A stretch of 64,000 bases of DNA, taken from contig NZ_CP131601.1 in the NCBI RefSeq assembly GCF_030685535.1, positions 1,240,001-1,304,000 on the forward strand, read 5' to 3'. This DNA comes from Photobacterium leiognathi (GTDB taxonomy: Bacteria > Pseudomonadota > Gammaproteobacteria > Enterobacterales > Vibrionaceae). Below the pieces are notes generated by a model. That model did not search any database. It worked only from the letters and a program-made list of their open reading frames with translations, and was not told where the DNA came from. The translations under genes were made by a program, and so were the position numbers. Shown here piece after piece: positions 37,519-47,549 of this stretch (positions are counted from its first letter, which is position 1; each line of letters starts with the position of its first letter).

Positions 37519-37561
37519 AAAAAAAGAGCCTGCCTCACACAATAGTGATAAAGCAGGCTCT
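37519..37561 (-). terminator. Terminator of the DedA gene
   Basis: On the minus strand a 9-bp stem (37561-37553 with 37533-37525) is followed by seven T. Confidence 0.88.
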
Positions 37562-37586
37562 ATTTATACGGTGTATTGAAACTGTA

Positions 37587-38255
37587 TTAATATAATGCGT
37601 TACGTTTTTTAACGCGCTTTATAATCCAGCTACTTGAAAGGCTAACAATTGCAATGGCTAGAGTAACAAACGGTGCAACCATTAAAATCATAGTTGCTAC
37701 TTTGGCGATTTTTTCAGGTAGTAACGTTAATAAATATCCCAAACCTGTTAGTAGTAACACCCAAGCAGTCGCACTTAGCCAAGCAAAACGGAAAAAGTGA
37801 GACTGACTTTTAATACGGAAGCCCATCATCAAAGGTAATAAAGGACGTACCACAGGAATAAAACGTGCGGTAAATAGGGCAATTACACCATGGCGGATCA
37901 GCAAGTTATCGACAGTTTGCATCCTGTGCGGTGGCACCATATTCACCCAGCCTTTAACTTTTGGTAAATGATCCAGCCAGCGACCTTGTAAGTAAGCTAA
38001 CCAACTACCAATGGCTGATGCCACAATCAGTAAGAAGACCACTAATTTAAAATCAATGATCCCCATTGCACCTAATGTACCAGCCAAGATCACGATGCTA
38101 TCGCAAGGTAGCGGTGCTGCTAGTGAAAATGCACTTTCTAACCAGATAACAAATGTCACGCAGACATAAATCATCACCATGCTTTCTGGGTTTTGTAATG
38201 CGACAAAATCTTGGTGCCAGAGCGCAGAAAAAATAGATACAAATGAATCAAGCAT
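37587..38255 (-). CDS. DedA family membrane protein
   Basis: A 222-residue polytopic protein of the DedA/VTT (SNARE-associated) family, linked to phospholipid recycling and proton-dependent membrane homeostasis. Key family residues are present: the acidic pair in WLESAF and PLPCDSIVILAGTLG, and the arginine motif FTARFIPVVRPLLPLMMG. About five hydrophobic segments and a basic C-terminus (RVKKR) are seen. No operon partner; a terminator follows. Which DedA subgroup (YqjA, YohD, YabI) cannot be decided. Confidence 0.9.
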   Translation of the reverse strand: MLDSFVSIFSALWHQDFVALQNPESMVMIYVCVTFVIWLESAFSLAAPLPCDSIVILAGTLGAMGIIDFKLVVFLLIVASAIGSWLAYLQGRWLDHLPKVKGWVNMVPPHRMQTVDNLLIRHGVIALFTARFIPVVRPLLPLMMGFRIKSQSHFFRFAWLSATAWVLLLTGLGYLLTLLPEKIAKVATMILMVAPFVTLAIAIVSLSSSWIIKRVKKRNALY

Positions 38256-38300
38256 CTATGTGTCCTTGTAAATAAAGTAGAAAAATGAATTGGTTTGATG

Positions 38301-38672
38301 TTATGAAAACAGCAAATTCCGGCTATGTGTAAAACGAAATTGAAAATTGGCGAGAGATAAAAGGTTCTTTCGTTTTAAACACGATTTTTCTATAGGTACC
38401 AGAGTGAAAGATAAAAAGACATTACTCTTTTGCTGTAACAAAGCAAGAAAATGTTCACACTCGTGATACAAGGGAGCTAGTTTAATCGTCGGTGAGGAAA
38501 AACGGTAGCGTTGGGGAGTCGTTAACAGCCCAAGATCTGCATTATGTGAGATTGACGATGATTCAAGATAACTATGGCTATCAATGTATTCAATATTTGC
38601 TGAAACATTATGACTAAAGAAAGCACTGCATAGCAATAATGTAAGAATGTATAGCAGTTGAGAACAGCGCAT
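38301..38672 (-). CDS. Hypothetical secreted protein
   Basis: A 123-residue protein I do not recognise. ATG 38672 gives a good signal peptide, MRCSQLLYILTLLLCSAFFS with a cleavage site after VSA, followed by about 95 mature residues. The mature part holds two cysteines (YHECEHF and EKSCLKRK), which could form one periplasmic disulfide, and a basic C-terminus. A longer frame starts at 38798 but runs through the HdeD-like gene terminator. Ribosome site weak (AGAGA). It may be a small lineage-specific periplasmic protein or a frame kept open by chance. Confidence 0.45.
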   Translation of the reverse strand: MRCSQLLYILTLLLCSAFFSHNVSANIEYIDSHSYLESSSISHNADLGLLTTPQRYRFSSPTIKLAPLYHECEHFLALLQQKSNVFLSFTLVPIEKSCLKRKNLLSLANFQFRFTHSRNLLFS

Positions 38673-38782
38673 TTTATCTCTAACCAAGCCAAGGTAATTC
38701 ACGCATATTAGTACTGAAATCACATTGAAAAGCAAATGATTAGTTGTGTATAAATATTGCGGGAAAGGTGTTTTTTGAGTGT

Positions 38783-38812
38783 AAAAAAGCCTCAACATTC
38801 CAATGTTGAGGC
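38783..38812 (-). terminator. Terminator of the HdeD-like gene
   Basis: An 11-bp perfect stem with a 2-nt spacer (GCCTCAACATT/AATGTTGAGGC) followed by six T on the minus strand. Confidence 0.88.
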
Positions 38813-38837
38813 AATAGGCTAGTTTATGTTTTTATTT

Positions 38838-39398
38838 TTACATGTTTCGAATAACTTTCTTCATTTGTGTACCAATGAAAATGAAGCTGAAACCTTCAAA
38901 TAGTAATGATACGCCGACGAAAATACCTAATAGAGACATTGAGAATTCAGGGTTATTCATCAAACTAAAGAAGTAGATACCAATAGCTGTTGAGATCAAG
39001 CCACTAAAAACAATCCAACGCCAACCAGCGAGATGTTTACGGCTATTAAAGCCAAATAACATACGGGTTACGCCGTTGAAAATCATGGTCGCAATCATTA
39101 ATACCGTAATAGTCACTAAGCCAATAAAAGGCTGACCTAGAATAAACAGACCACCGATTAAGTAAAATAGTGCACTGATCACATACCAGGTTTTGGTTTT
39201 CCAATCTGGGATACTAAATGTGTGGTAAACCTGAACTAAACCGATAACAAGGAAGATGGTGCCCACAATTGTCGTAATTGTCATCCCTGCTGCAATAGGC
39301 AAGCTGATAGCGAAAACCCCGGCTAATGCCACGATAACCCCTACAATGACGAACCATTTCCAGCCCCTGTTAAGCATAGAACTTACTGGATTTTCCAT
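38838..39398 (-). CDS. HdeD family (DUF308) membrane protein
   Basis: A 186-residue protein with six hydrophobic segments, three pairs of the DUF308 repeat typical of HdeD, which is tied to acid resistance in E. coli. ATG 39398 is preferred: AAGGA lies upstream and the chain begins MENPVSSMLNRGWKWFVIVG just before helix 1; the longer frame from 39497 is not plausible. Role in this organism is unknown. It ends in a strong terminator. Confidence 0.85.
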   Translation of the reverse strand: MENPVSSMLNRGWKWFVIVGVIVALAGVFAISLPIAAGMTITTIVGTIFLVIGLVQVYHTFSIPDWKTKTWYVISALFYLIGGLFILGQPFIGLVTITVLMIATMIFNGVTRMLFGFNSRKHLAGWRWIVFSGLISTAIGIYFFSLMNNPEFSMSLLGIFVGVSLLFEGFSFIFIGTQMKKVIRNM

Positions 39399-39635
39399 AA
39401 CGTATTCCTTAAACGCAAAAGTATAAATGAAGATGTTTTGTCTAATACTAGACCTAATTATTTGATTGGCTAGTAAATTTTTACTGATAATTAGCAATTT
39501 AAGTTTCTGAATACAAAACGTTTTAAAATACGGTCATGAAGAGTTAGATCTTGAAGTCATAGTAAAAATGATTGAAAGATAGAATTGAATATTACCTATG
39601 GCTGTTTTTCGGATCTAAAAAAAGTAAGCGGACAC

Positions 39636-39665
39636 AAAAAAGCCTCACATCATTGGAGGCTTTTT
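39636..39665. terminator. Terminator of the DUF2062 gene
   Basis: AAAAAGCCTC/GAGGCTTTTT arms with a 9-nt loop, followed by T on the minus strand, about 20 nt after the DUF2062 stop. Confidence 0.85.
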
Positions 39666-39686
39666 GAGTATTTATAGCTGTAGATA

Positions 39687-40214
39687 CTATGAACGGGCTG
39701 AGCCGATTCTAATTTTACGTTTATTCCAGCTGCGAACAACGGAGTAGCGCCATAGGCCACGAATACCAAAGTAGCCAATAAGGGCAGATACCACGCTACA
39801 AATAAAACAACCGAGTAAAAATGGAGGACCAATTTGGCTCATTTGGTTTAAAAGAAAGTCCCATGATAGCTCGAAGTGGAAACCCACATTAGGGCTGTTT
39901 AGTACCCAAGCACCAAGTTTATATGCGCCATAAAATAGCACAGGCATGGTAACTGGGTTACTTACCCATACCAAAGCGACGGAGAGGGGAAGGTTTACAC
40001 CAAAGAGAATAGCCAAGCCTGCCGCCATAATCATTTGACTAGGAAGCGGAACGAAAGCCATGAATAAGCCAACGGCAAATGCGCCAGATGCAGAGCGGCG
40101 ATTTAAACACCATAAGTTCGGGTTATAAAGCACATTACCAAAGATCTTAAGGGCTTTTTGGCGCTTAATCACTTCGTGGCTTGGTAAGAACTTTTTAATA
40201 AGATGTCTAGGCAT
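39687..40214 (-). CDS. DUF2062 family membrane protein
   Basis: A 175-residue membrane protein of the DUF2062 family, function unknown. It has the conserved basic N-terminus (PSHEVIKRQKALKIFG), the motif NRRSASGAFAVGLFMAFVPLPSQ and WVSNPVTMPVLFYGAYKLG, with three hydrophobic segments. It is divergent from comEC with only 31 bp between starts, so the promoters must overlap. In relatives this family often sits next to comEC or glycosyltransferases; that gives no firm role. Confidence 0.85.
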   Translation of the reverse strand: MPRHLIKKFLPSHEVIKRQKALKIFGNVLYNPNLWCLNRRSASGAFAVGLFMAFVPLPSQMIMAAGLAILFGVNLPLSVALVWVSNPVTMPVLFYGAYKLGAWVLNSPNVGFHFELSWDFLLNQMSQIGPPFLLGCFICSVVSALIGYFGIRGLWRYSVVRSWNKRKIRIGSARS

Positions 40215-40245
40215 AATCAGTATTTAATCAAATGGCGATAACAGC

Positions 40246-42564
40246 ATGTTACAAATAGCATTAGGTATCGCAATAGGTTTTCATACACTGCTTGTGTTAT
40301 CTGTTATTCCACCTTACTGGTGGTATATGACAGGGATAATAGTCAGTGTTGTTATTTATTATTATTGTCGAAACCATTTTTTATTTTGGTTTTCAATAAG
40401 TGCTTTCTTAGCGGCATTAAGTGCCGAACAATATCTTAAAAAGGTTGATGACGTTCCGCTAAATCGGACAAATCTTACCATAAATGTCCGAGTTAGTGCG
40501 GTATTAAATGAAAATATACCGAATACGTATTTTGAGGCAGTGGTTATTGATGCACATTCACCTTCAAATCGTGCGGGTCTCAGTTTATCTTCTTCCCATC
40601 ACTTACTTATCTTGTGGCATGATGCTCCGGTATTAAAGCAAGGTCAGATCTGGCAATTACCCGTTAAATTGAGCCGTATTGTTGGCAGGATCAATCAAGC
40701 AGGATTTGATGCAGAACGGCACGCAGTAAGTCGAAACATTCATGGACGAGCAGTCGTGCGAGTAAGCGGATCTAACATTCCTGTTCTTATTTCTAACTAT
40801 ATAACATGGCGACAGCAGCTATTTGATCGGGTTACTCAACTAACCAACAACATGCCTTATCAAGCGTATTTATTAGCGTTGGCTTTTGGTGAGCGAAGTG
40901 GATTAGATAAAGACGATTGGGTAAAGCTACGAGACAGCGGTACGGCACACCTGTTAGCTATATCAGGCTTACACATCGCATTAGCCATGTTGTTAGGATG
41001 GGTTATAGGCGTAAAGTTAAAGTTATTGTTACCGCAAAAAACGCTATTTATTTGGACTCCTATGATCACGGGTTTAACTGTTGCATTGATTTATGCATGG
41101 TTAGCAGGGTTAACTATTCCGACAATTCGAGCATTATTTATGTGCTTGATTATCGCTAGCTTAAAAACGACAGGAGCATATTGGCGGCATTGGCAAGTAT
41201 TATTGGTGACTCTATCATTGAGTTTATTGCTTGCTCCGTTTGCCATTTATAGCGCTTCTTTCTGGTTGTCTTTCTATGCCGTTGCTGTCTTGGTGTTATT
41301 TAGTGTAGGACAAAGGTATTTTCCTTTGGCAAAAATACCGCATCGTACGCTATCAACCACACACCTACATGATTCATTTCTTCAATTGGTTAAAATTCAA
41401 TGTTGGCTGTTAGTGCTGATGTTACCTATTCAATGGCTCTGGTTTGGTGGCATTTCATTTGCGGCGCCTGTCGCCAATCTTTTTGCGGTTCCTTGGGTTA
41501 GCTTTATTACTGTCCCTTTTGTTTTAATGGCAGTGATGACCCTGTGGTTGCCTGTTTTATCGGGCATTTTATGGCAATGTGCTAATTGGTCACTGTTTCC
41601 CATTGTCGAGGGGATCGCGTGGTTGGAAGGGGCATGGTACGGATTATCAACGTCATACCAGCCTTTATTATGGAGTGTTATTGTTATCGTATTAGGCGCA
41701 ACATTATTACCCATCAAACGTTTTAAATGGCTCTATCTCTCGATACTTTTTCTATCTGTAATGGGGATTTTAAAACCCAGCAAAAAGCCATTACAGTGGC
41801 AGATAATGGTGCTCGATGTTGGTCATGGCTTGGCTGTAATAATTCACAAAGCTGGACGAGCGATACTTTATGATACTGGTAATCGTTGGCAAGAAAATGT
41901 GGTCGCAGAAAGTACAATTTTACCCGTATTGGAAAATATAGGGATCAAACAATTGGACTACTTGGTGATCAGTCATGATGATAGTGATCATGCTGGAGGA
42001 AAAACACTCATTTCTGAAAAATTCTCTCCGCAATATAGATATAGCAGTAATTACAATGATGCAGGCTACTTACCTTGTATTAAAGGGCAAACATGGAACT
42101 GGCAAGGACTGAGGTTTACTGTGCAATGGCCGATGCAACAGGTAAGTCGAGCACGAAATCCACATTCATGTGTGGTACGCGTGCAGACAGAAAATCAGCA
42201 AGGACCATCGTTGTTATTAACTGGGGATATTGATGCGATAGCTGAGTTGATGTTAGTTAAATATACACCAAGGCTAACGGCTGACATTGTTTTAGTCCCG
42301 CATCATGGTAGTAAGACATCTTCTACCAATACATTTCTGGATCACGTTAAACCATCATTAGCATTGGTTTCAACCGGCTGGATATTTAATTCATGGAATT
42401 TGCCTTCGAAAACCGTCAAAGAGCGATATCAGCAGCGAAATATTCAATGGTTATCAACCGGTAGAGTAGGGCAGATAACGATTAATGTTGATGATGAAAG
42501 TTATCAGGTACGTACACAGCGTAGTATGACTGCAACGCAATGGTACCGTCCGAAATGGCTATAG
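40246..42564 (+). CDS. comEC: DNA internalization protein ComEC/Rec2
   Basis: Inner-membrane channel that carries single-stranded DNA into the cytoplasm during natural transformation. The 772-residue protein has the three expected parts: N-terminal OB-like region (about 60-190), the multi-helix Competence domain (LLAISGLHIALAMLLGW, LAGLTIPTIRALFMCLI) and a C-terminal metallo-beta-lactamase-like domain with LDVGHGLAVIIHKAG, the metal motif ISHDDSDHAGG and VPHHGSKTSS, consistent with an active nuclease. All key motifs look intact. It precedes msbA-lpxK-kdsB as in many gammaproteobacteria. Confidence 0.95.
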   Translation: MLQIALGIAIGFHTLLVLSVIPPYWWYMTGIIVSVVIYYYCRNHFLFWFSISAFLAALSAEQYLKKVDDVPLNRTNLTINVRVSAVLNENIPNTYFEAVVIDAHSPSNRAGLSLSSSHHLLILWHDAPVLKQGQIWQLPVKLSRIVGRINQAGFDAERHAVSRNIHGRAVVRVSGSNIPVLISNYITWRQQLFDRVTQLTNNMPYQAYLLALAFGERSGLDKDDWVKLRDSGTAHLLAISGLHIALAMLLGWVIGVKLKLLLPQKTLFIWTPMITGLTVALIYAWLAGLTIPTIRALFMCLIIASLKTTGAYWRHWQVLLVTLSLSLLLAPFAIYSASFWLSFYAVAVLVLFSVGQRYFPLAKIPHRTLSTTHLHDSFLQLVKIQCWLLVLMLPIQWLWFGGISFAAPVANLFAVPWVSFITVPFVLMAVMTLWLPVLSGILWQCANWSLFPIVEGIAWLEGAWYGLSTSYQPLLWSVIVIVLGATLLPIKRFKWLYLSILFLSVMGILKPSKKPLQWQIMVLDVGHGLAVIIHKAGRAILYDTGNRWQENVVAESTILPVLENIGIKQLDYLVISHDDSDHAGGKTLISEKFSPQYRYSSNYNDAGYLPCIKGQTWNWQGLRFTVQWPMQQVSRARNPHSCVVRVQTENQQGPSLLLTGDIDAIAELMLVKYTPRLTADIVLVPHHGSKTSSTNTFLDHVKPSLALVSTGWIFNSWNLPSKTVKERYQQRNIQWLSTGRVGQITINVDDESYQVRTQRSMTATQWYRPKWL

Positions 42565-42615
42565 CAGATGTTTTCTTAGTCACGCTGTTGAGTTAAGCAA
42601 TAATATTGAATGATT

Positions 42616-42649
42616 AATTGTCTTTTTTTTAAGCAAAAGACAATTTTTT
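42616..42649 (+). terminator. Terminator of comEC
   Basis: An 11-bp stem AATTGTCTTTT/AAAAGACAATT with an 8-nt loop, then TTTT. It separates comEC from the msbA operon. Confidence 0.75.
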
Positions 42650-42730
42650 CAAAAGGATGAGTGACAAATTTGGTTGAGAGCCCAGTTAGGGGTAGAATAT
42701 AAAAACTGTATTAGAAATAAATTGGTTTTC

Positions 42731-44488
42731 ATGACTCAATCAACAGAAAAATCATCACGAGATACTTATAAGCGATTATGGCCTTATATCAGCGTCTATA
42801 AAGCTGGTTTAGCGGTGGCGGTAATTGCGCTTATCATCAACGCTGTCGGTGATACCCTGATGCTTTCTATGATCAAGCCTCTACTTGATGAAAGCTTTGG
42901 TGGTTTCGATAAAATCGATTCAGACTTTCTCGCGATGATGCCAATCTACTTAATTGGCTTAATGATCCTACGTGGTGTAAGTGGTTTTGTCTCAACTTAC
43001 TGCCTATCTTGGGTTTCTGGTAACGTTGTAATGACGCTACGTCGTCAATTATTCCAACACTTCATGAAAATGCCAGTTGCATTCTTTGATAAAGAATCCT
43101 CAGGTGCATTGCTATCACGTATTACCTACGACTCTGAACAAGTTGCTTCTGCAACCAGTAGTGCGCTAGTCAGTATTGTCCGTGAAGGTGCTTCTATTAT
43201 TGGTCTTATGGCGCTGATGTTTTGGAATAGCTGGCAATTGTCGGCAATTCTGATCGTGATCGCACCGATTGTGGCTTTTAGTATTCGTACTGTATCTAAG
43301 CGTTTTCGTAAGATCTCACGCAACATGCAAGATGCAATGGGCTCTGTAACTTCATCAGCTGAGCAAATGCTGAAAGGTCACAAAGTCGTCTTAAGCTATG
43401 GTGGTCAAGAAGTTGAAAAGCAGCGTTTTGATAACGTAAGTAACCAAATGCGTCGTCAAACCATGAAGCTTGTTTCAGCTCAAGCGATTGCGAACCCAGT
43501 TATTCAGGTTATCGCATCATTAGCATTGGTGGTTGTACTTATTCTTGCAAACACACCATCTCTTCGTGCTGAACTAACACCGGGTACATTCGCGGTTGTG
43601 TTTGGTGCAATGTTTGGTTTAATGCGTCCATTAAAAGCATTAACAAGTGTTACTTCTCAATTCCAACGTGGTATGGCGGCTTGTCACACCTTGTTTGAAT
43701 TAATGGATTTAGAAACAGAAAAAGATAACGGTAAAGTAGAAGTTCAACGTGTTAAGGGTGATGTAGAAGTGAAGAATGTCACTTTTACTTATCCAACCAA
43801 AGATGCGCCAGCACTACGTGATGTGAGCTTTAACTTACCAGCGGGTAAAACATTAGCATTGGTGGGTCGCTCCGGCTCAGGTAAAAGTACCATTGCCAAC
43901 TTGCTTACTCGCTTCTACGACATTGATTCAGGCGAAATTAACCTTGATTCGGTGGAAATTCGAGACTACAAACTGGCGAATCTTCGTGATCAAGTTGCTG
44001 TTGTTTCTCAAAACGTTCACCTATTTAATGACACCATTGCTAACAACATTGCGTACGCGAGCCATGACGCTTACAGCCGTGCAGATATTGAACGAGCTGC
44101 AGAGCTGGCTTATGCGATGGACTTTATCAAAGACATGGATAATGGCTTAGATACTGTTATCGGTGAGAATGGTGTGAGTTTATCAGGTGGTCAACGTCAG
44201 CGTTTAGCTATTGCCCGAGCATTGTTACGAGATGCACCAGTGCTTATTCTTGATGAAGCAACATCTGCACTAGATACAGAATCTGAGCGCGCTATTCAAA
44301 GTGCCTTAGATGAACTGCAAAAAGATCGTACCGTACTGGTTATCGCTCACCGCCTATCAACAATTGAAAATGCTGATCAGATCCTCGTGGTTGATGATGG
44401 TGAAATTGTTGAACGTGGTACACATGCCGAGCTTATCAGCCATGATGGTGCGTATGCCCAACTTCACCGTATTCAGTTTGGTGACTAA
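42731..44488 (+). CDS. msbA: Lipid A export ATP-binding/permease protein MsbA
   Basis: Homodimeric ABC flippase that moves core-lipid A across the inner membrane. ATG 42731 gives 585 residues (E. coli 582), beginning [20 protein letters not shown]; the longer frame from 42674 adds a stretch with no family match. Six membrane helices occupy about residues 20-300; the ATPase domain has Walker [10 protein letters not shown] (about 376-384), signature [15 protein letters not shown], Walker [13 protein letters not shown] and the H-loop IAHRLST. Its stop overlaps the lpxK start. Confidence 0.97.
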   Translation: MTQSTEKSSRDTYKRLWPYISVYKAGLAVAVIALIINAVGDTLMLSMIKPLLDESFGGFDKIDSDFLAMMPIYLIGLMILRGVSGFVSTYCLSWVSGNVVMTLRRQLFQHFMKMPVAFFDKESSGALLSRITYDSEQVASATSSALVSIVREGASIIGLMALMFWNSWQLSAILIVIAPIVAFSIRTVSKRFRKISRNMQDAMGSVTSSAEQMLKGHKVVLSYGGQEVEKQRFDNVSNQMRRQTMKLVSAQAIANPVIQVIASLALVVVLILANTPSLRAELTPGTFAVVFGAMFGLMRPLKALTSVTSQFQRGMAACHTLFELMDLETEKDNGKVEVQRVKGDVEVKNVTFTYPTKDAPALRDVSFNLPAGKTLALVGRSGSGKSTIANLLTRFYDIDSGEINLDSVEIRDYKLANLRDQVAVVSQNVHLFNDTIANNIAYASHDAYSRADIERAAELAYAMDFIKDMDNGLDTVIGENGVSLSGGQRQRLAIARALLRDAPVLILDEATSALDTESERAIQSALDELQKDRTVLVIAHRLSTIENADQILVVDDGEIVERGTHAELISHDGAYAQLHRIQFGD

Positions 44489-45522
44489 TGGCATCGCTTA
44501 TCGAAAAAATGTGGTTTCAGCGTCCTCTTAAAGGGGGGATGCTGTTTCTTTACATCCTACTTTGGCCTTTGTTCTGGCCGTTAAGTCGTTTATTTGGCGT
44601 GATCAGCCAAAACAAACGCCAACAATATTCTTCTGGTAAAAAAACGGCATATAAAGCGCCAGTTCCTGTTGTGGTGGTAGGTAATATTACCGCAGGGGGT
44701 AATGGTAAAACGCCCGTTGTGGTTTGGCTGGTGGAACAACTGCAGGCGAAAGGTTTAAAGCCGGGCGTGGTTTCTCGTGGTTATGGCGGTAAAGCGCCAC
44801 ATTATCCGTACTTTGTTGAAGCGACAACGAACACTGATATTGCAGGCGACGAACCTGTTTTAATTCAGCGTCGAACCAATGCACCTATTGCTGTTGCGCC
44901 TAAACGCAGTGAAGCGGTGAAGATGCTACTAGATCATAATGTCGATGTGATCATCACCGATGATGGTTTGCAGCATTATGCCCTTGAGCGTGATATTGAA
45001 ATTGTTGTGATTGATGGTCAACGTCGTTTTGGTAACGAGCATTTACTACCATTAGGACCATTACGCGAAACTTGCCTGCGTTTAAACGAAGTCGACTTTC
45101 TAATTTGTAATGGTGGTACAGCACAAGGTAATGAAGCTGCTATGAAGCTGGTGCCGACTGATTTAATTAATGTCAAAACAGGCGAGCGCCGCGCAATTTC
45201 AACCCTAAATGATGTGGTTGCAATGGCGGGTATCGGGCATCCACCACGCTTTTTTACCACCCTAAATCAATTAGGCGTGACACCTGTGTTATGTCAGCCG
45301 TTTGTTGATCACCAAGCATTTGAAAAACAAACATTGTTAGATTTAGCCCAACAAGGGCAGCATTTAGTAATGACTGAAAAAGACGCCGTAAAATGTTACG
45401 GCTTTGCTGAAGAAAACTGGTGGTATCTTCCTGTTGATGCAGATATCGCACAGCCTCAGGCTACAGACATTATTAAACAGATCATTGAGGTAAAGGAAAC
45501 TTATGGATCACCGTCTGCTTGA
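44488..45522 (+). CDS. lpxK: Tetraacyldisaccharide 4'-kinase
   Basis: Phosphorylates the lipid A precursor at the 4' position, forming lipid IVA. The 344-residue chain opens with a membrane-associating helix ([20 protein letters not shown]) and has the modified P-loop [12 protein letters not shown] (residues 65-76), SRGYGGK, and [20 protein letters not shown]. Its ATG overlaps the msbA TAA by one base and it overlaps ycaR by 20 nt, so the set is one operon. Confidence 0.97.
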   Translation: MASLIEKMWFQRPLKGGMLFLYILLWPLFWPLSRLFGVISQNKRQQYSSGKKTAYKAPVPVVVVGNITAGGNGKTPVVVWLVEQLQAKGLKPGVVSRGYGGKAPHYPYFVEATTNTDIAGDEPVLIQRRTNAPIAVAPKRSEAVKMLLDHNVDVIITDDGLQHYALERDIEIVVIDGQRRFGNEHLLPLGPLRETCLRLNEVDFLICNGGTAQGNEAAMKLVPTDLINVKTGERRAISTLNDVVAMAGIGHPPRFFTTLNQLGVTPVLCQPFVDHQAFEKQTLLDLAQQGQHLVMTEKDAVKCYGFAEENWWYLPVDADIAQPQATDIIKQIIEVKETYGSPSA

Positions 45523-45682
45523 AATCGTTGCTTGTCCGGTATGTAAAGGCAAGCTGAATTACGATAAAGAAAAAAATGAGCTTGTATGTAAGTTTGATCG
45601 TTTAGCTTATCCTATTAATGATGGCATTCCAGTTCTACTAGAGCCAGAAGCACGTACATTAAGCTCAGACGAGGTTAAATAA
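45503..45682 (+). CDS. ycaR: Trm112 family protein YcaR
   Basis: A 59-residue UPF0434/Trm112-like protein, [20 protein letters not shown] at the start, ending SSDEVK. The CxxC zinc-ribbon-like knuckle (Cys11, Cys14) is present, but the second pair is reduced to the single cysteine in ELVCKF. AAGGAAAC precedes the ATG, which lies inside the end of lpxK. It ends 2 nt before kdsB. Position between lpxK and kdsB is conserved in gammaproteobacteria; function is not established. Confidence 0.93.
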   Translation: MDHRLLEIVACPVCKGKLNYDKEKNELVCKFDRLAYPINDGIPVLLEPEARTLSSDEVK

Positions 45683-45684
45683 TA

Positions 45685-46431
45685 ATGACATTTACCGTTG
45701 TTATTCCTGCCCGTTACCAATCAACACGGTTACCGGGTAAACCACTCGCAGATATTGCTGGTAAACCTATGGTGCAGTGGGTTTATGAGCAAGCGATGAA
45801 ATCAGGTGCTGATCAAGTGATCGTCGCTACTGATGATCAACGCATTGTTGATGTGGTGAAGGGCTTTGGTGGTGAAGTGTGTTTAACACGCGCTGATCAC
45901 GAATCAGGCACAGAGCGTCTTGCTGAAGTGGTTGAGCAATACCAATTAGCGGACGATCATATTGTAGTCAATGTGCAAGGTGATGAACCGCTGATCCCTG
46001 AAACCATTATTCGTCAAGTGGCTGATAACATTGCCCATAAAGATGCGCCTATGGCGACATTGGCAGTTGAAATTGATCACCATGATGAAGTCTTCAATCC
46101 AAATGCAGTAAAAGTAGTTACTGATAAAGATGGTTACGCACTGTATTTTAGCCGTGCATCAATTCCATGGGATCGTGACAACTTTGCCAAAGAGCCACGT
46201 ATCGTTCACCATAACTTACTACGTCACATTGGTATTTATGCCTACCGTGCAGGTTTCATTAAAACCTACATTAATTGGGAACCAAGTGCGCTAGAACAAA
46301 TTGAATCATTAGAGCAACTACGTGTGCTTTGGTACGGTGAAAAGATCCACGTTGATGTAGCAATTGATGCACCAGCGCCGGGTGTTGATACTCAAGAAGA
46401 TCTTGAAAAAGTCCGTGCAATCGTTGGTTAA
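45685..46431 (+). CDS. kdsB: 3-deoxy-manno-octulosonate cytidylyltransferase
   Basis: Activates KDO with CTP to CMP-KDO for the inner core of lipopolysaccharide. The 248-residue protein shows [20 protein letters not shown] (nucleotide-binding loop), [22 protein letters not shown] and [12 protein letters not shown], all KdsB hallmarks, with E. coli length. It closes the msbA-lpxK-ycaR-kdsB operon and is followed by a terminator. Confidence 0.97.
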   Translation: MTFTVVIPARYQSTRLPGKPLADIAGKPMVQWVYEQAMKSGADQVIVATDDQRIVDVVKGFGGEVCLTRADHESGTERLAEVVEQYQLADDHIVVNVQGDEPLIPETIIRQVADNIAHKDAPMATLAVEIDHHDEVFNPNAVKVVTDKDGYALYFSRASIPWDRDNFAKEPRIVHHNLLRHIGIYAYRAGFIKTYINWEPSALEQIESLEQLRVLWYGEKIHVDVAIDAPAPGVDTQEDLEKVRAIVG

Positions 46432-46460
46432 TTGATCATCACGAATACTTTCATGAACAC

Positions 46461-46491
46461 AAAAACCGAGCTTTAAATAGGCTCGGTTTTT
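46461..46491. terminator. Terminator of the lipid A/KDO operon
   Basis: Perfect 11-bp stem (46461-46471 with 46481-46491), followed by T; A-rich on the left so it can also serve the converging outer-membrane protein gene. Confidence 0.9.
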
Positions 46492-46526
46492 TATTATCTG
46501 TTAAATGGATTTGCGTTTAACAATGG

Positions 46527-47285
46527 TTAAAACTGATGATTAAACTCTAATCTGAAATCACCGTATTTAAATTGGGTATCATGATCCCAGTTAGCAAACG
46601 TACGAATGGTTTGTCGATCATTAAGCTTATAACTTACTGCTGCTTCATGATGGAAACCATCAAGTAAATCAGACATATATTCATTGTTATTGAGTGTGGA
46701 TATATACATCGGATTATAATTGAGCCAAATCTTATCAGTCACATCAACTTTGGAATATGTCCCTACAACCACATAACTACTTGGGATGGCGTAGCCAACA
46801 CTACCATACTCATGATCAATGCCACGTATCTCAGCCGTATCTGTCACGGTGATCCCTAAACCAGCAAGAGGGTAAAGCTGCAGTGCTCCCCATTTCGGTA
46901 GTGCTTGAATCATACTATATGAGGTGCTACCTAGGTTATTATCGAAATTCCAATTTACATCAATTTGGCTACCACGCCCGTTTGTTAAATCTAATTGGAA
47001 GTTACGAAAGCGAATACTATCAATGGAGTCATCACCATCATGTGTGATGTGTTCTCCCATAAAGCCTTTAACCTCAAAGATATTCATTGCCATGGTAGTG
47101 GGATCTTTTGTGTCGTAAGATTTTCCCATCTTTAAATTTAAGCCGTTGTTCGACATACCCACACCACCTTGAGTGTAAACAGCAAGTGGATCAGACATGT
47201 CCTGTACTTCCGAACTGGCTACGGAAGCAGATGCAAAAGGGACAGAAAATCCAGCAGCAAAAAGGGTAAAGGTACGTGAAGTCAT
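46527..47285 (-). CDS. Predicted outer-membrane protein, family not recognised
   Basis: A 252-residue precursor. ATG 47285, with AGGAG upstream, gives the signal MTSRTFTLFAAGFSVPFASA; the longer frame from 47324 is rejected. The mature protein is built of alternating beta-strand patterns (FRNFQLDLTNGRGSQIDVNW, AALSYKL-like YAIPSSYVVVGTYSK) and ends FRLEFNHQF, with the C-terminal phenylalanine of barrels, about 230 mature residues, suggesting 10-12 strands. The loose pattern recalls Tsx/OmpK or oligosaccharide channels but I see no decisive motif. It is divergent from a LysR gene, its likely regulator. Confidence 0.7.
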   Translation of the reverse strand: MTSRTFTLFAAGFSVPFASASVASSEVQDMSDPLAVYTQGGVGMSNNGLNLKMGKSYDTKDPTTMAMNIFEVKGFMGEHITHDGDDSIDSIRFRNFQLDLTNGRGSQIDVNWNFDNNLGSTSYSMIQALPKWGALQLYPLAGLGITVTDTAEIRGIDHEYGSVGYAIPSSYVVVGTYSKVDVTDKIWLNYNPMYISTLNNNEYMSDLLDGFHHEAAVSYKLNDRQTIRTFANWDHDTQFKYGDFRLEFNHQF

Positions 47286-47516
47286 AACGGCTCCTACAAA
47301 AAAAGAGTTTGCTGAAAGCGGCAACTAGCCAAAAACGTGGATTAAGAAATAGAAGGTGGTGAGAGGTTGTCGGTTAGGCTAAACGCAAGAATAGCTATTG
47401 GTGTCGTTGATAATATTTTCATAGAAACCTACTTGTTTGAGATGAATGTCTTAACTCGATGAAGCCATTCTATGCAACCAAACCATCGTGATATATAAGG
47501 TAAAAGCCATATAAAA

Positions 47517-47533
47517 CATAACCATTAGTTATG
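47517..47533. promoter_or_regulatory. Candidate LysR-type operator
   Basis: CATAAC and GTTATG arms with a 5-nt spacer give a dyad containing T-N11-A (T47519, A47531), the LysR consensus layout. It ends 16 nt before the LysR start, fitting autorepression and control of the divergent barrel gene. Confidence 0.5.
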
Positions 47534-47549
47534 TATTCAGAGTGCTACG

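Noticed and set aside
39650..39832. Minus-strand frame of 60 codons overlapping the DUF2062 gene
   Set aside because: Different frame of a recognised gene, overlapping its terminator.
47342..47422. 26-codon frame MKILSTTPIAILAFSLTDNL.. upstream of the barrel gene at 46.5-47.3 kb
   Set aside because: It could be a leader peptide, but there are no competing hairpins or T-tract after it and the ribosome site is weak, so I do not list it.
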